Shown here: positions 8,181-16,633 of the stretch, in pieces
Numbering within the stretch: position 1 is the first letter of the stretch
Layout of the letters: the number at the start of each line of letters is the position of its first letter
From: Lachnospiraceae bacterium
GTDB taxonomy: Bacteria > Bacillota > Clostridia > Lachnospirales > Lachnospiraceae
Assembly (NCBI GenBank): GCA_014804605.1
Contig: JAAUZM010000030.1
Location: 99,057-140,369 of the forward strand
Direction of reading: 5' to 3'
Length of the DNA: 41,313 nucleotides
The notes under the pieces: generated by a model
Told to the model about the DNA's origin: nothing
The model's database searches: none
The model's input: the letters and a program-made list of their open reading frames with translations, nothing else
Position numbers and translations under genes: made by a program

Positions 8181-8683
8181 TGAGATATCACAATATAACT
8201 AAAGATGATATGTTAAATGGGGACGGTCTGCGCGTGGTGCTCTGGGTTGCCGGCTGTACGCATTGTTGTAAGGAATGCCATAATCCCATTACATGGGACC
8301 CTGACGGCGGCATTTTGTTTGATGAAAAAGCAAAGAAAGAGATTTTCGATCAACTGGATAAACCATATATCAGCGGCATTACTTTTTCCGGCGGAGATCC
8401 GCTGCACTCGGCGAATCGGTTGGACGTAAGGGAGCTGATGGAAGAAATCAGGCAGAAGTATCCGAATAAAACGATCTGGCTTTATACGGGAGACACATGG
8501 GAGGATGTTTTACACTATCCCATGATGAAATATATAGATGTTCTGGTGGACGGGGAGTTTAAGATTGACTTGAAAGATACCAAGCTGCGTTGGAAAGGAA
8601 GCAGCAATCAGCGGGTGATTGACGTGCAGGAGAGCCTGCGGCAGACGGATCCTGCGACCCCGGTACTGCATTGTGTTGATTAA
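8180..8683 (+). CDS. nrdG: NrdD-activating radical SAM enzyme
   Basis: A 167-residue radical SAM protein that generates the glycyl radical on NrdD. The 4Fe-4S ligands are Cys26, Cys30 and Cys33 in GCTHCCKECHNP (CX3CX2C), and FSGGDPL is the SAM-binding glycine motif. Its length is typical for NrdG. Its ATG shares one base with the nrdD stop (TAATG), so translation is coupled, which fits the stoichiometric partnership of the two proteins. Confidence 0.96.
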   Translation: MRYHNITKDDMLNGDGLRVVLWVAGCTHCCKECHNPITWDPDGGILFDEKAKKEIFDQLDKPYISGITFSGGDPLHSANRLDVRELMEEIRQKYPNKTIWLYTGDTWEDVLHYPMMKYIDVLVDGEFKIDLKDTKLRWKGSSNQRVIDVQESLRQTDPATPVLHCVD

Positions 8684-8704
8684 TTGCGGAGAGAGGAACA
8701 GAGA

Positions 8705-9139
8705 TTGGAAACGATCAAGATAAAATACTTTACGGATAAGATAGAAAAACTGACTTATATTGACGGCAAATCCGACTGGATAGATCTGCGCTCGGCGGAG
8801 GATGTGGAGCTGAAAGCAGGCGAGTTTAAACTGATTCCGTTAGGGGTTGCAATGGAATTACCGGCAGGGTATGAGGCGCATGTGGTGCCCAGAAGTTCTA
8901 CATTCAAGAATTTCGGCATTATACAGACGAATCATCAGGGTGTGATAGACGGCTCATACTGCGGCGATAACGATCAGTGGTTTATGCCGGTATATGCGGT
9001 GCGGGATACGCAGATCCGTGTGAATGACAGGATATGCCAGTTTCGCATTATGGAAAATCAGCCGAAGATTGTTTTCGATGAGGTTGCGCAGCTGAATCAT
9101 GATGACCGCGGCGGACACGGCAGCACAGGTAAGCAATAA
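8705..9139 (+). CDS. dut: dUTP diphosphatase
   Basis: A 144-residue trimeric-type dUTPase, converting dUTP to dUMP and pyrophosphate. All five motifs are visible: [26 protein letters not shown] (catalytic Asp in VIDG), [12 protein letters not shown], and a C-terminal RGGHGSTG. The last motif has His where many family members have Phe. The start is TTG 8705, 6 bases after GGAGAGAGGAA; a TTG at 8684 in the same frame lacks a ribosome-binding site. It lies 21 bases after nrdG, so the operon makes dNTPs and keeps uracil out of DNA. Confidence 0.92.
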   Translation: METIKIKYFTDKIEKLTYIDGKSDWIDLRSAEDVELKAGEFKLIPLGVAMELPAGYEAHVVPRSSTFKNFGIIQTNHQGVIDGSYCGDNDQWFMPVYAVRDTQIRVNDRICQFRIMENQPKIVFDEVAQLNHDDRGGHGSTGKQ

Positions 9140-9170
9140 TCTTGTTAAAAATACTGATAAGGTGCATAAG

Positions 9171-9227
9171 AAAACTCCTTTCAAGACATACTATGGAAAA
9201 CGATGGTACAGTCTTGGAAGGAGTTTT
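9171..9227 (+). promoter_or_regulatory. Long hairpin covering the germination-gene ribosome-binding site
   Basis: The arms 9171-9187 (AAAACTCCTTTCAAGAC) and 9211-9227 (GTCTTGGAAGGAGTTTT) pair over 17 bp with one mismatch and a 23-base loop. The right arm contains GGAAGGAG (9216-9223), the ribosome-binding site for GTG 9233, and ends in TTTTT. It could terminate the nrdD-nrdG-dut transcript, hide the ribosome-binding site in read-through RNA, or both. Confidence 0.65.
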
Positions 9228-9232
9228 TAACA

Positions 9233-10669
9233 GTGCAGAAAAGAGAAGAAAACCAGAATAGTAAAATGACTACATCCCTGCAGCAGACTATGACGTATAT
9301 GAATGAACACATGGCGCCGGATACCAGCTTTGACATTGTGTATCGTGTCATAGAGGTGGGCGGAAGGCAGGCCTGCATCTACTTTATAGACGGATTCTGT
9401 AAAGATGAACTGATGATGAAGATTCTGCAGTATTTCATTGATCTGAAACCGGCGGACATGCCGGAGAATGTTCATGAGATGGCGAAGAAGGCAACACCGT
9501 ATGTGGAAGTCGATTTAAAAGATGCGTGGAACGACATTCTCTACAGTATTTTATCCGGTGTGTTTGCACTCTTTATTGATGGCTATGACAGATGTATTCT
9601 GATTGATTCCAGAACTTATCCGGCAAGAGGAGTGGAAGAACCTGATAAAGATAAAACACTGCGTGGATCTAAGGATGGCTTTGTGGAGACCATAGTCTTT
9701 AACACGGCGCTGATCAGGCGGCGGATACGGAGCACGGAGCTTCGCATGGAGATGTTAAATGCCGGTCAAAGCTCCCGCACGGATATTGTACTGTGCTATA
9801 TGGATAACAGGGTGGATCACGGATTTCTTGATAAGGTGAAGAGAAGGATCGAGGAGATACAGGTGGATGCCTTGACAATGAATCAGGAAAGTCTGGCGGA
9901 ATGTCTCTATCAGCGTAAGTGGTTTAACCCCTTTCCGAAATTTAAGTTTACGGAACGGCCGGACGTGGCGGCAGCGCAGGTGCTGGAGGGGGATATCGTG
10001 ATTCTGGTGGATAATTCGCCCTCCGCGATGATCGTGCCCACATCCATTTTTGATATTGTGGAAGAGGCGGACGACTATTATTTCCCGCCGGTCACGGGAA
10101 CATACCTGAGGTTGTCCAGATTCATCATCTCTATACTGACTTATATCATGACCCCCACATTCCTGCTTCTCATGATGAATCCGGAGTGGATACCGGAATC
10201 CTTTCAGTTTATCATGCTGCAGGAGGATCCGAATATTCCGCTGATCGCCCAATTCCTCATATTGGAACTGGCGATAGACGGATTGAAGCTGGCGGCTGTC
10301 AATACACCCAATATGCTCAGTACACCGCTCAGTGTGATGGCGGCGCTGGTACTTGGTGAATTTTCGGTTAACAGCGGGTGGTTCAACTCGGAAGTTATGC
10401 TCTATATGGCCTTTGTGGCGATTGCAAATTACACCCAGCAGAATTATGAACTGGGGTATGCATTGAAATTTATGCGGATCATCAATTTGATTCTGACAGC
10501 GATATTCGGATTGTATGGGTATATTGCGGCAGTTCTGATCTTCGTATTCTCGATTGTTTGCAATAAGACACTTTCCGATAAAAGTTATATTTATCCTCTG
10601 CTTCCGTTCAATCCCAGACAGCTTGCGAAGAGACTGTTACGTCTGCGGTTGCCGGAGGCAAAGAAGTAG
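9233..10669 (+). CDS. GerA-family spore germination protein (SpoVAF-like)
   Basis: A 478-residue GerA-type protein of the spore inner membrane. A soluble N-terminal domain (about residues 1-290, with FDIVYRVIEVGGRQACIYFIDGF and the IVDNSPSAMIVPTSIFD segment) precedes a cluster of 5-6 membrane helices (about 285-450), containing the conserved LRLSRF and ELAIDGLKLAAVNTPNML. SpoVAF and GerA A-subunits share this plan; the lone gene without B or C partners nearby favours SpoVAF. GTG 9233 was chosen because GGAAGGAG lies 9 bases upstream; ATG 9203, in the same frame, lacks a good site and lies in the hairpin loop. Confidence 0.88.
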   Translation: MQKREENQNSKMTTSLQQTMTYMNEHMAPDTSFDIVYRVIEVGGRQACIYFIDGFCKDELMMKILQYFIDLKPADMPENVHEMAKKATPYVEVDLKDAWNDILYSILSGVFALFIDGYDRCILIDSRTYPARGVEEPDKDKTLRGSKDGFVETIVFNTALIRRRIRSTELRMEMLNAGQSSRTDIVLCYMDNRVDHGFLDKVKRRIEEIQVDALTMNQESLAECLYQRKWFNPFPKFKFTERPDVAAAQVLEGDIVILVDNSPSAMIVPTSIFDIVEEADDYYFPPVTGTYLRLSRFIISILTYIMTPTFLLLMMNPEWIPESFQFIMLQEDPNIPLIAQFLILELAIDGLKLAAVNTPNMLSTPLSVMAALVLGEFSVNSGWFNSEVMLYMAFVAIANYTQQNYELGYALKFMRIINLILTAIFGLYGYIAAVLIFVFSIVCNKTLSDKSYIYPLLPFNPRQLAKRLLRLRLPEAKK

Positions 10670-10938
10670 TAGGAAGAATGTTTTTTTGGATGGTATTTTA
10701 AATCAAAGACAACTTAAATTAATCTATGAATTAGCTAAAAAATGCGCTAATACTTTGTGCATAGTTAATAAAAGAGAAAAAATAATTTTGTTTTACTTGT
10801 TATTTTTATGATGCAATAGTAGAATAAAAACATACAGATGAAGAAATTATTATTAGGCAACTTGAAGATGACAGACAAATATTTAAGTTAAAAAAATTGA
10901 TTTTAGAGTAAAATTAACTTTATGATTTAAGCCAAACT
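10670..10938 (+). other. AT-rich spacer with a possible decayed coding remnant
   Basis: This stretch is much richer in A+T than its neighbours. Plus-strand reading gives short protein-like pieces interrupted by stops, such as NQRQLKLIYELAKKCANTL and, after a frame change, DEEIIIRQLEDDRQIFKL. No start with a ribosome-binding site is seen. It may be a remnant of an acquired gene; I do not recognise the family. Confidence 0.35.
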
Positions 10939-10971
10939 ATGATGAAAAAACAAGAGCGGGGAGGATATGAT

Positions 10972-12084
10972 ATGGGATATGAAATACATGCTGAAAAAGG
11001 GTGGGTCAATCGAGGGAATCTTTATCGGCTAAAGGAACTTATGAAAAGGGCGGAAAGCGGAGACAGGATGACGTTGGCATTCTTAGGCGGCTCGATCACG
11101 CAGGGAGCGGTATCTACCCGACACACAAATTGTTATGCCTATCTTGTATATGAATGGTTTGTGAGAAGGTTTCCGAAGACCGCATTCACTTACATTAACG
11201 CCGGCGTTGGCGGGACGACTTCGCAATTCGGTGTGTCCAGAGTAGATGAAGATGTGCTGTTATACAAACCTGATTTTGTGATCATAGAGTTTTCGGTCAA
11301 TGATGATAACAATGATTTCTATCAGGAGACATATGAAGGGCTCGTACGCAAGGTATACGGCAACGCTTATGAGCCCGCTGTTCTGTTGGTACATAACATT
11401 TTCTATGATACGGGTATCAGTGCGGAAGAGAAACATCGGGTCATCGGCGCTCACTATGGGCTGCCGAGTGTCAGCATGAAGACTACCATATATCCGGAGG
11501 TGGCTTCAGGTGTCATTCCCAATCGCGAGATCACGCCGGACGATCTGCATCCGAATGCCAACGGACATGAACTGGTCGCGGAGGTGATTACGGATTGCCT
11601 GGATCGGATCTATATGTGCAGATGGGAAGAGGAAGAGAAACCTGTCGATATGCCGGAACCTGTGACAGCTAACGCGTATGCGAAGGCGAAACGTTATCAG
11701 AATCACAACAGCAGCCCTGTATGCAATGGCTTTACGGTGGATAATACATTAAAGAAATATGTGAGCGACACGTTCCGGTGTGGATGGACTGCATCAGAAA
11801 AAGGCGCTTCCATTATATTTGAAGTGGAGGGTACAGAGATCGCAGTGCAGTACCGTAAATCGGTGAATAAGCCCGCACCTGTTGCGATTGCGATAGTTGA
11901 CGGAGATGACGCGCACGCGGTCACTTTGGATGCTAATTTTGATGAGGATTGGGGCGACTGTCTGCATATTGATACGGTGGCATACCATATCAAACCGAGT
12001 GTACATAAGGTGGAGATCAGACTGACGGAAACACATGAAAATGATGCAGTGCCGTTTTATCTGGTATCAGTGATCGGGGCGTAA
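10972..12084 (+). CDS. SGNH/GDSL hydrolase, probable carbohydrate esterase
   Basis: A 370-residue two-domain protein. The N-terminal SGNH domain has Ser41 in GGSITQG (block I), the Gly block GGTTSQFG, Asn in FSVNDDNND (block III) and the Asp190-x-x-His193 pair in DDLHPNANGH. The C-terminal ~130 residues look like a beta-sandwich (GWTASEKGASIIFEVEGTEIAVQY). Such proteins often remove acetyl groups from plant polysaccharides. No signal peptide is visible, so it probably acts on imported oligosaccharides. The start ATG 10972 follows GGGGAGG by 7 bases. It lies 63 bases before the GH1-ManA gene and probably forms an operon with it. Confidence 0.85.
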   Translation: MGYEIHAEKGWVNRGNLYRLKELMKRAESGDRMTLAFLGGSITQGAVSTRHTNCYAYLVYEWFVRRFPKTAFTYINAGVGGTTSQFGVSRVDEDVLLYKPDFVIIEFSVNDDNNDFYQETYEGLVRKVYGNAYEPAVLLVHNIFYDTGISAEEKHRVIGAHYGLPSVSMKTTIYPEVASGVIPNREITPDDLHPNANGHELVAEVITDCLDRIYMCRWEEEEKPVDMPEPVTANAYAKAKRYQNHNSSPVCNGFTVDNTLKKYVSDTFRCGWTASEKGASIIFEVEGTEIAVQYRKSVNKPAPVAIAIVDGDDAHAVTLDANFDEDWGDCLHIDTVAYHIKPSVHKVEIRLTETHENDAVPFYLVSVIGA

Positions 12085-12147
12085 CTTGATTCGGGCAATA
12101 TATTTATAAATACGTAAAATCAGATTTAGAAGAGGAGAACTGTATAA

Positions 12148-14451
12148 ATGTTCAGAGATGATTTTGTGTGGGGCGTTGCCAGCAGCGCCTACCAGATAGA
12201 GGGAAGAGGTTCACAAGACGGAGCCGGTAAGATGATCTGGGATACGTTTACCGAGGAAGGACGTATCATGGACGGCAAGGATGCATACGTTGCCTGTGAT
12301 CATATGCACCGGTATCGGGAAGACTATCGGCTCATGCGTCTATTGGGCGTGAAGGCTTACCGTTTTTCTGTCAGTTGGAGCAGGATTATGCCGGAAGGGA
12401 CAGGCAGAGTTAACGAGAAGGCTGTCGCGTTATATAGAGATATGATTGCAGCCATGAGAGAAAATGGTATTACGCCGTATCTGACGATGTATCATTGGGA
12501 ACTTCCGCAGGCACTGCAGGATCAGGGCGGCTGGCTGAATGAAGAGATGATAGGATGGTTCGGTGATTATGCGAGAGTGGTTGCAGAGAACTTTTCCGAT
12601 ATCTGTGAATATTTTATCACATTGAATGAGCCGGAATGCTTCGTCGGACTGGGACACTTAAGCGGCATCCATGCTCCCGGAAAGAAGCTGGGTTACCGGG
12701 AAACTTTTCAGGTTGCGCACAATGCACTGCGGGCGCACGGACAGGCGGTTATCAATCTAAGGAAGTATGCGAAGCAGCAGATTAAGATCGGATATGCTCC
12801 TACCTGCGGAATGGCATATCCGGCGAGCAATAAGCCGGAAGATATCGAGGCGGCAAGGAAAGTGCTTTTTTCATTCTATAATCCGATGGATAACTGGACT
12901 TGGAATGTTGCATGGTTTAACGATCCCGTATTTTTGGGGAAATACCCGCAGCACGGTTTGGAGCAGTTTGGAGAATACCTTCCCGATATTACCGAGGAGG
13001 ATATGGCGCTGATCGCGCAGCCTCTTGATTTCATGGGACAGAATATATACAACGGTTATATGGTGCGCGCAGGTGCAGACGGCGAGCCGGAATTTGTAGA
13101 CAGACCGGCGGGCTTCTCTAAGACGGCGGCAGGCTGGCCTGTGACACCGGAATGTCTTTACTGGGGCGTGAAATTCCTGTATGAAAGGTATCGTATGCCC
13201 TTGTATATTACGGAGAACGGCATGTCCTGTCATGATATTGTATCTATTGACGGACAGGTGCATGATCCTAACAGAATCACTTTCTTAGATCAATATCTGT
13301 CGGCGCTGCAGCGTGCGAGCGACGATGGTGCAGATGTAAGGGGATATTTTCTGTGGACGTTTTTAGATAATTTTGAGTGGGATAAGGGCTATACGGAACG
13401 GTTCGGGCTCGTATATGTAGATTTTGCAACGCAGAAGCGCATCGTTAAAGATTCCGCTTACTGGTATCAGAAAGTTATGGAGGAAAATGGTAAAATGTTA
13501 TCGATCAATCAACCTGTAAAACCGATACTCTTTTTAAATCCTGTTTTCAAACAGATGATCTGGGGCGGAGACCGTCTTGGAAAAGACTGGCCCTATGAGA
13601 TTCCCGGCAGCGATACCGGGGAATGTTGGGCTGTCAGCGCTCATCCGAATGGGGACTGCACGATTAGAGAAGGCATCTATGAAGGACAGACGCTTTCTAC
13701 ACTTTGGGAGAAGCAGCCGGAACTGTTCGGGAACACCGGTTTGGATCGTTTCCCGTTACTTGTTAAAATCATAGATGCGAAAGAAGACCTGAGTATTCAG
13801 GTGCATCCCGATGATGCTTATGCTAATGTACATGAGAATGGGTCTCTTGGTAAGACCGAGTGCTGGTATGTGTTGGATTGCGATGATAATTCCAGTCTTG
13901 TAATCGGACACAATGCAGGCAGTAAGGAAGAACTCGCCGATATGATACATAATGGCAAGTGGGATGAACTGATCAGAGAGATTCCCGTGAAAAAAGGTGA
14001 CTTTATACAGATCGATCCGGGAACCGTGCATGCGATCAAAGGCGGATTGATGATTCTGGAGACACAGCAGAACAGTGATATTACTTACCGTGTGTATGAT
14101 TACGGACGATTGATGGGTGGTAAGCCGAGAGACCTGCATATCGACAAGAGCATCGATGTGATTACCGTACCGGCTAAGTCTGTGGCGGAAAGTATCATGA
14201 AGGTGGACGATCTGCCGGTTAATCAGATGAATCTGTTGATTTCCTGTGATTATTATAAGGTGTGGAAACTGGATGTGACAAAACCTGTCACGATTGATCA
14301 GGAATATCCGTTCCTGATTATGAGCGTGATTGAGGGTGATGGGCTGATTAACGGACAGATGATACGCAAAGGAGATCACTTTATTCTGCCAAACGAATAC
14401 GGAGAGGTAAAATTACAGGGCAGCATGCAGTTGATTGCGTCAACAATATAA
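12148..14451 (+). CDS. GH1 beta-glycosidase fused to mannose-6-phosphate isomerase
   Basis: One uninterrupted 767-residue frame holds two complete enzymes. Residues 1-447 are a GH1 beta-glycosidase: acid/base Glu161 (TLNEPE), nucleophile Glu356 (ITENG), and FLDNFEWDKGYTERFG, which is the pattern of non-phosphorylated beta-glucosidases rather than 6-phospho enzymes. Residues ~452-767 are a type I mannose-6-phosphate isomerase, with zinc ligands His553 (QVHPDD), Glu571 (KTECWY) and His628 (GTVHAI). Each half has normal family length and there is almost no linker. Met450 (ATG 13495) follows GGAGG (13479-13483) by 11 bases, so a separate isomerase may also be made from inside the gene. The pairing suggests breakdown of beta-linked gluco/manno-oligosaccharides and entry of mannose into glycolysis (inference). 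A lost stop codon between two former genes would explain the structure. Confidence 0.9.
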   Translation: MFRDDFVWGVASSAYQIEGRGSQDGAGKMIWDTFTEEGRIMDGKDAYVACDHMHRYREDYRLMRLLGVKAYRFSVSWSRIMPEGTGRVNEKAVALYRDMIAAMRENGITPYLTMYHWELPQALQDQGGWLNEEMIGWFGDYARVVAENFSDICEYFITLNEPECFVGLGHLSGIHAPGKKLGYRETFQVAHNALRAHGQAVINLRKYAKQQIKIGYAPTCGMAYPASNKPEDIEAARKVLFSFYNPMDNWTWNVAWFNDPVFLGKYPQHGLEQFGEYLPDITEEDMALIAQPLDFMGQNIYNGYMVRAGADGEPEFVDRPAGFSKTAAGWPVTPECLYWGVKFLYERYRMPLYITENGMSCHDIVSIDGQVHDPNRITFLDQYLSALQRASDDGADVRGYFLWTFLDNFEWDKGYTERFGLVYVDFATQKRIVKDSAYWYQKVMEENGKMLSINQPVKPILFLNPVFKQMIWGGDRLGKDWPYEIPGSDTGECWAVSAHPNGDCTIREGIYEGQTLSTLWEKQPELFGNTGLDRFPLLVKIIDAKEDLSIQVHPDDAYANVHENGSLGKTECWYVLDCDDNSSLVIGHNAGSKEELADMIHNGKWDELIREIPVKKGDFIQIDPGTVHAIKGGLMILETQQNSDITYRVYDYGRLMGGKPRDLHIDKSIDVITVPAKSVAESIMKVDDLPVNQMNLLISCDYYKVWKLDVTKPVTIDQEYPFLIMSVIEGDGLINGQMIRKGDHFILPNEYGEVKLQGSMQLIASTI

Positions 14452-14492
14452 TGAGTGCCTTTGTGGAGAAGTGCGCTGTTTATGTATATCGG

Positions 14493-14521
14493 TTGACTTT
14501 TGTTTGCGGGATTGATATTAT
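14493..14521 (+). promoter_or_regulatory. Sigma-A promoter for the first EAL gene
   Basis: TTGACT (14493-14498), a 17-base spacer, then TATTAT (14516-14521), placed 44 bases before the ATG at 14566. Confidence 0.65.
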
Positions 14522-14565
14522 AATTAATATATAAAATCGTTATACATACGCAGGGGAAGAGCGCT

Positions 14566-16497
14566 ATGGAGAAAAGTATCAGTCTTGACATCGCCGCACT
14601 TATTTTGTTGATTATACTGTTACTTTCATGTATTTTACGCAAAATGACGAGTGATTTATCCAATCGCATATTTCTTATTATTATATTATGCGCAATCGCG
14701 TCGACGGTGTTCGATATTATAGCGGTAGCGCTTGATAATGTGCACAGTGATCAGACCTCCTTGCTGTATGCGGTAAATGCAGGGTATCTGTATATGCATT
14801 TTCTGAGTGCACCGATGCACCTGATCTTTGTAATCAGTCTGACCGATACTTGGCATAAACTGCGCAAAAATCACTTTATGCAGTTTATGCTTATTCTGCC
14901 GCTTTTTGTTATGCTGGTCGCCTTCGTCGCGAACGCCGGCAACCAGCTTGTCTTTTCAGTGGAGAACGGTTATACAAGAGGTCCGCTGTTTGGCATGATG
15001 TATGTGGCGACTGTCCTGTATATCGTTTTTGACATTCTCTATATTATCCGTTATAGAAAATTATTTAATTTCAGTAAAATTTTGACGATCAGTGCAGTCA
15101 TTCCCATCGGAATGGCAGCTATGCTGATACAACTGTTTATACCGACTGCTCTGGTGGAGATGTTTGCTGGGGCTATCAGCTTGCTGATTATCAGCATCGG
15201 TATCCAGAGACCGGAAGATTATATTGATTCTTTTACTTTACTCATGAAACACAGTGCGTATGCGAATGACATGAAGCGCACTTTTTATAATGAAAAGCAT
15301 GTGAATATTATCATGCTCAATATCGGTAATTTCCGAACGATTCAGTCGATGATGGGGTTTGATTCTGCTGCGCAGGTGCTTAGGGATGTGGCGGATAAGA
15401 TTCGGGAAGTTAACAGAAAGCAACATGGATATGCGGATCTGTATTATCTTGATAACGGCAGATTCAGGATGGTTTTCTATGGCAAAAATATCGATAACGC
15501 GGAATCTGTGGCAAATGTATTGAATCAGGAATTGAAAGAAAAGAGAAGTTTTTATGGACTGGATATTAACCTGACACCCTTCATTGTTCTGGCGAGCTGT
15601 CCGGAAGAGATTACAGACTTTAAGATGCTCATGACGTTCGGCGCCGATTTCCATGAGAAGAATCATTACACGGGACAGATTATGAAGGCAGGAGAGCTAT
15701 ATGATAAGAATCAGCTCTCCATTCAGAATAATATTGACATGATTATAGACCGGGCGCTTGAAGAAGGAAGTTTTCAGGTGTACTATCAGCCGATTTACTC
15801 TATTCCCCATGGCAAATTTGTCTCTGCCGAGGCATTGATCCGTCTGTTTGATTCGCAGTATGGTTTTATCTCTCCGGAGACGCTGATTACTGCAGCAGAG
15901 AGAAACGGTGCAATTCACAGAATCGGAGAGTTTGTCTTCGAGCAGGTATGCCAGTTTATTGCAAGCGAAGAATTCAGGCGGCTGGGATTGGACTATATCG
16001 AGGTAAACCTGTCGGTGGCACAGTGCATGAACAGTGATCTTCCGGAGACATTACTTGCAATCATGAAAAAGTATAATGTTTCATCGGATAGGATCAATCT
16101 GGAGATCACGGAGACGGCTGCGGCCTATGCGCAGAATGTCCTGACAGAAAATCTGGAGAGACTCACGGAAGCCGGAATCAGCTTCTCTCTGGATGATTAC
16201 GGAACAGGATATTCTAATATGAAGCGCGTGATTCAGATGCCGCTTAAGATCATTAAGCTGGATAAATCCTTTGTGGATGAAAACAATAATCCGAAGATGT
16301 GGATATTCTTGGAAAATACAGTCAGGATGATTAAGGACATGAATATGGAGATCGTTGTGGAAGGTGTTGAGACGCAGGAGATGCTTGATGCATTTTCGAG
16401 ACTACAGTGCGATTTTATCCAAGGTTATTTCTTCTCAAAACCGATTCCGAGAAAAGATTTCGTAGCGTTTATTGCGCAGGCAAACAGCGCTTCCTAA
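14566..16497 (+). CDS. Membrane c-di-GMP phosphodiesterase (7TM - degenerate GGDEF - EAL)
   Basis: A 643-residue protein. About seven hydrophobic segments fill residues 5-220, a sensory membrane module. A GGDEF-like domain follows (about 225-385) with DNGRF in place of GGDEF, so cyclase activity is unlikely. The EAL domain (about 390-640) retains AEALIRLF, the Asn in EVNLS, EITET, DDYGTGYSN, the Lys in KLDKSF, VVEGVET and QGYFFSKP, so it should hydrolyse c-di-GMP to pGpG. It has its own promoter at 14493 and a terminator at 16521-16561, so it is a single-gene unit inside the glycan region. The ligand of the membrane module is unknown. Confidence 0.9.
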   Translation: MEKSISLDIAALILLIILLLSCILRKMTSDLSNRIFLIIILCAIASTVFDIIAVALDNVHSDQTSLLYAVNAGYLYMHFLSAPMHLIFVISLTDTWHKLRKNHFMQFMLILPLFVMLVAFVANAGNQLVFSVENGYTRGPLFGMMYVATVLYIVFDILYIIRYRKLFNFSKILTISAVIPIGMAAMLIQLFIPTALVEMFAGAISLLIISIGIQRPEDYIDSFTLLMKHSAYANDMKRTFYNEKHVNIIMLNIGNFRTIQSMMGFDSAAQVLRDVADKIREVNRKQHGYADLYYLDNGRFRMVFYGKNIDNAESVANVLNQELKEKRSFYGLDINLTPFIVLASCPEEITDFKMLMTFGADFHEKNHYTGQIMKAGELYDKNQLSIQNNIDMIIDRALEEGSFQVYYQPIYSIPHGKFVSAEALIRLFDSQYGFISPETLITAAERNGAIHRIGEFVFEQVCQFIASEEFRRLGLDYIEVNLSVAQCMNSDLPETLLAIMKKYNVSSDRINLEITETAAAYAQNVLTENLERLTEAGISFSLDDYGTGYSNMKRVIQMPLKIIKLDKSFVDENNNPKMWIFLENTVRMIKDMNMEIVVEGVETQEMLDAFSRLQCDFIQGYFFSKPIPRKDFVAFIAQANSAS

Positions 16498-16520
16498 AGC
16501 ATAATAGCATGTAGAAAAAT

Positions 16521-16561
16521 AAAACAGCCCCAAAGTGGCAAACTGCTTTGGAGCTGTTTTT
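16521..16561 (+). terminator. Rho-independent terminator
   Basis: A long stem AAAACAGCCCCAAAG / CTTTGGAGCTGTTTT with one mismatch and a 10-base loop, ending in T residues. It terminates the membrane EAL gene. Confidence 0.85.
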
Positions 16562-16633
16562 CAAATAGTTGTTGATTGATATAAATATTATATGTTAATT
16601 GAAAGTAGATGAGAGAAAGGTGAGGGTAGCAGT

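Noticed and set aside
13756-14379. 207-codon minus-strand frame within the isomerase part
   Set aside because: It mirrors a conserved zinc enzyme in the sense strand; His/Ile-rich translation is typical of an antisense shadow.
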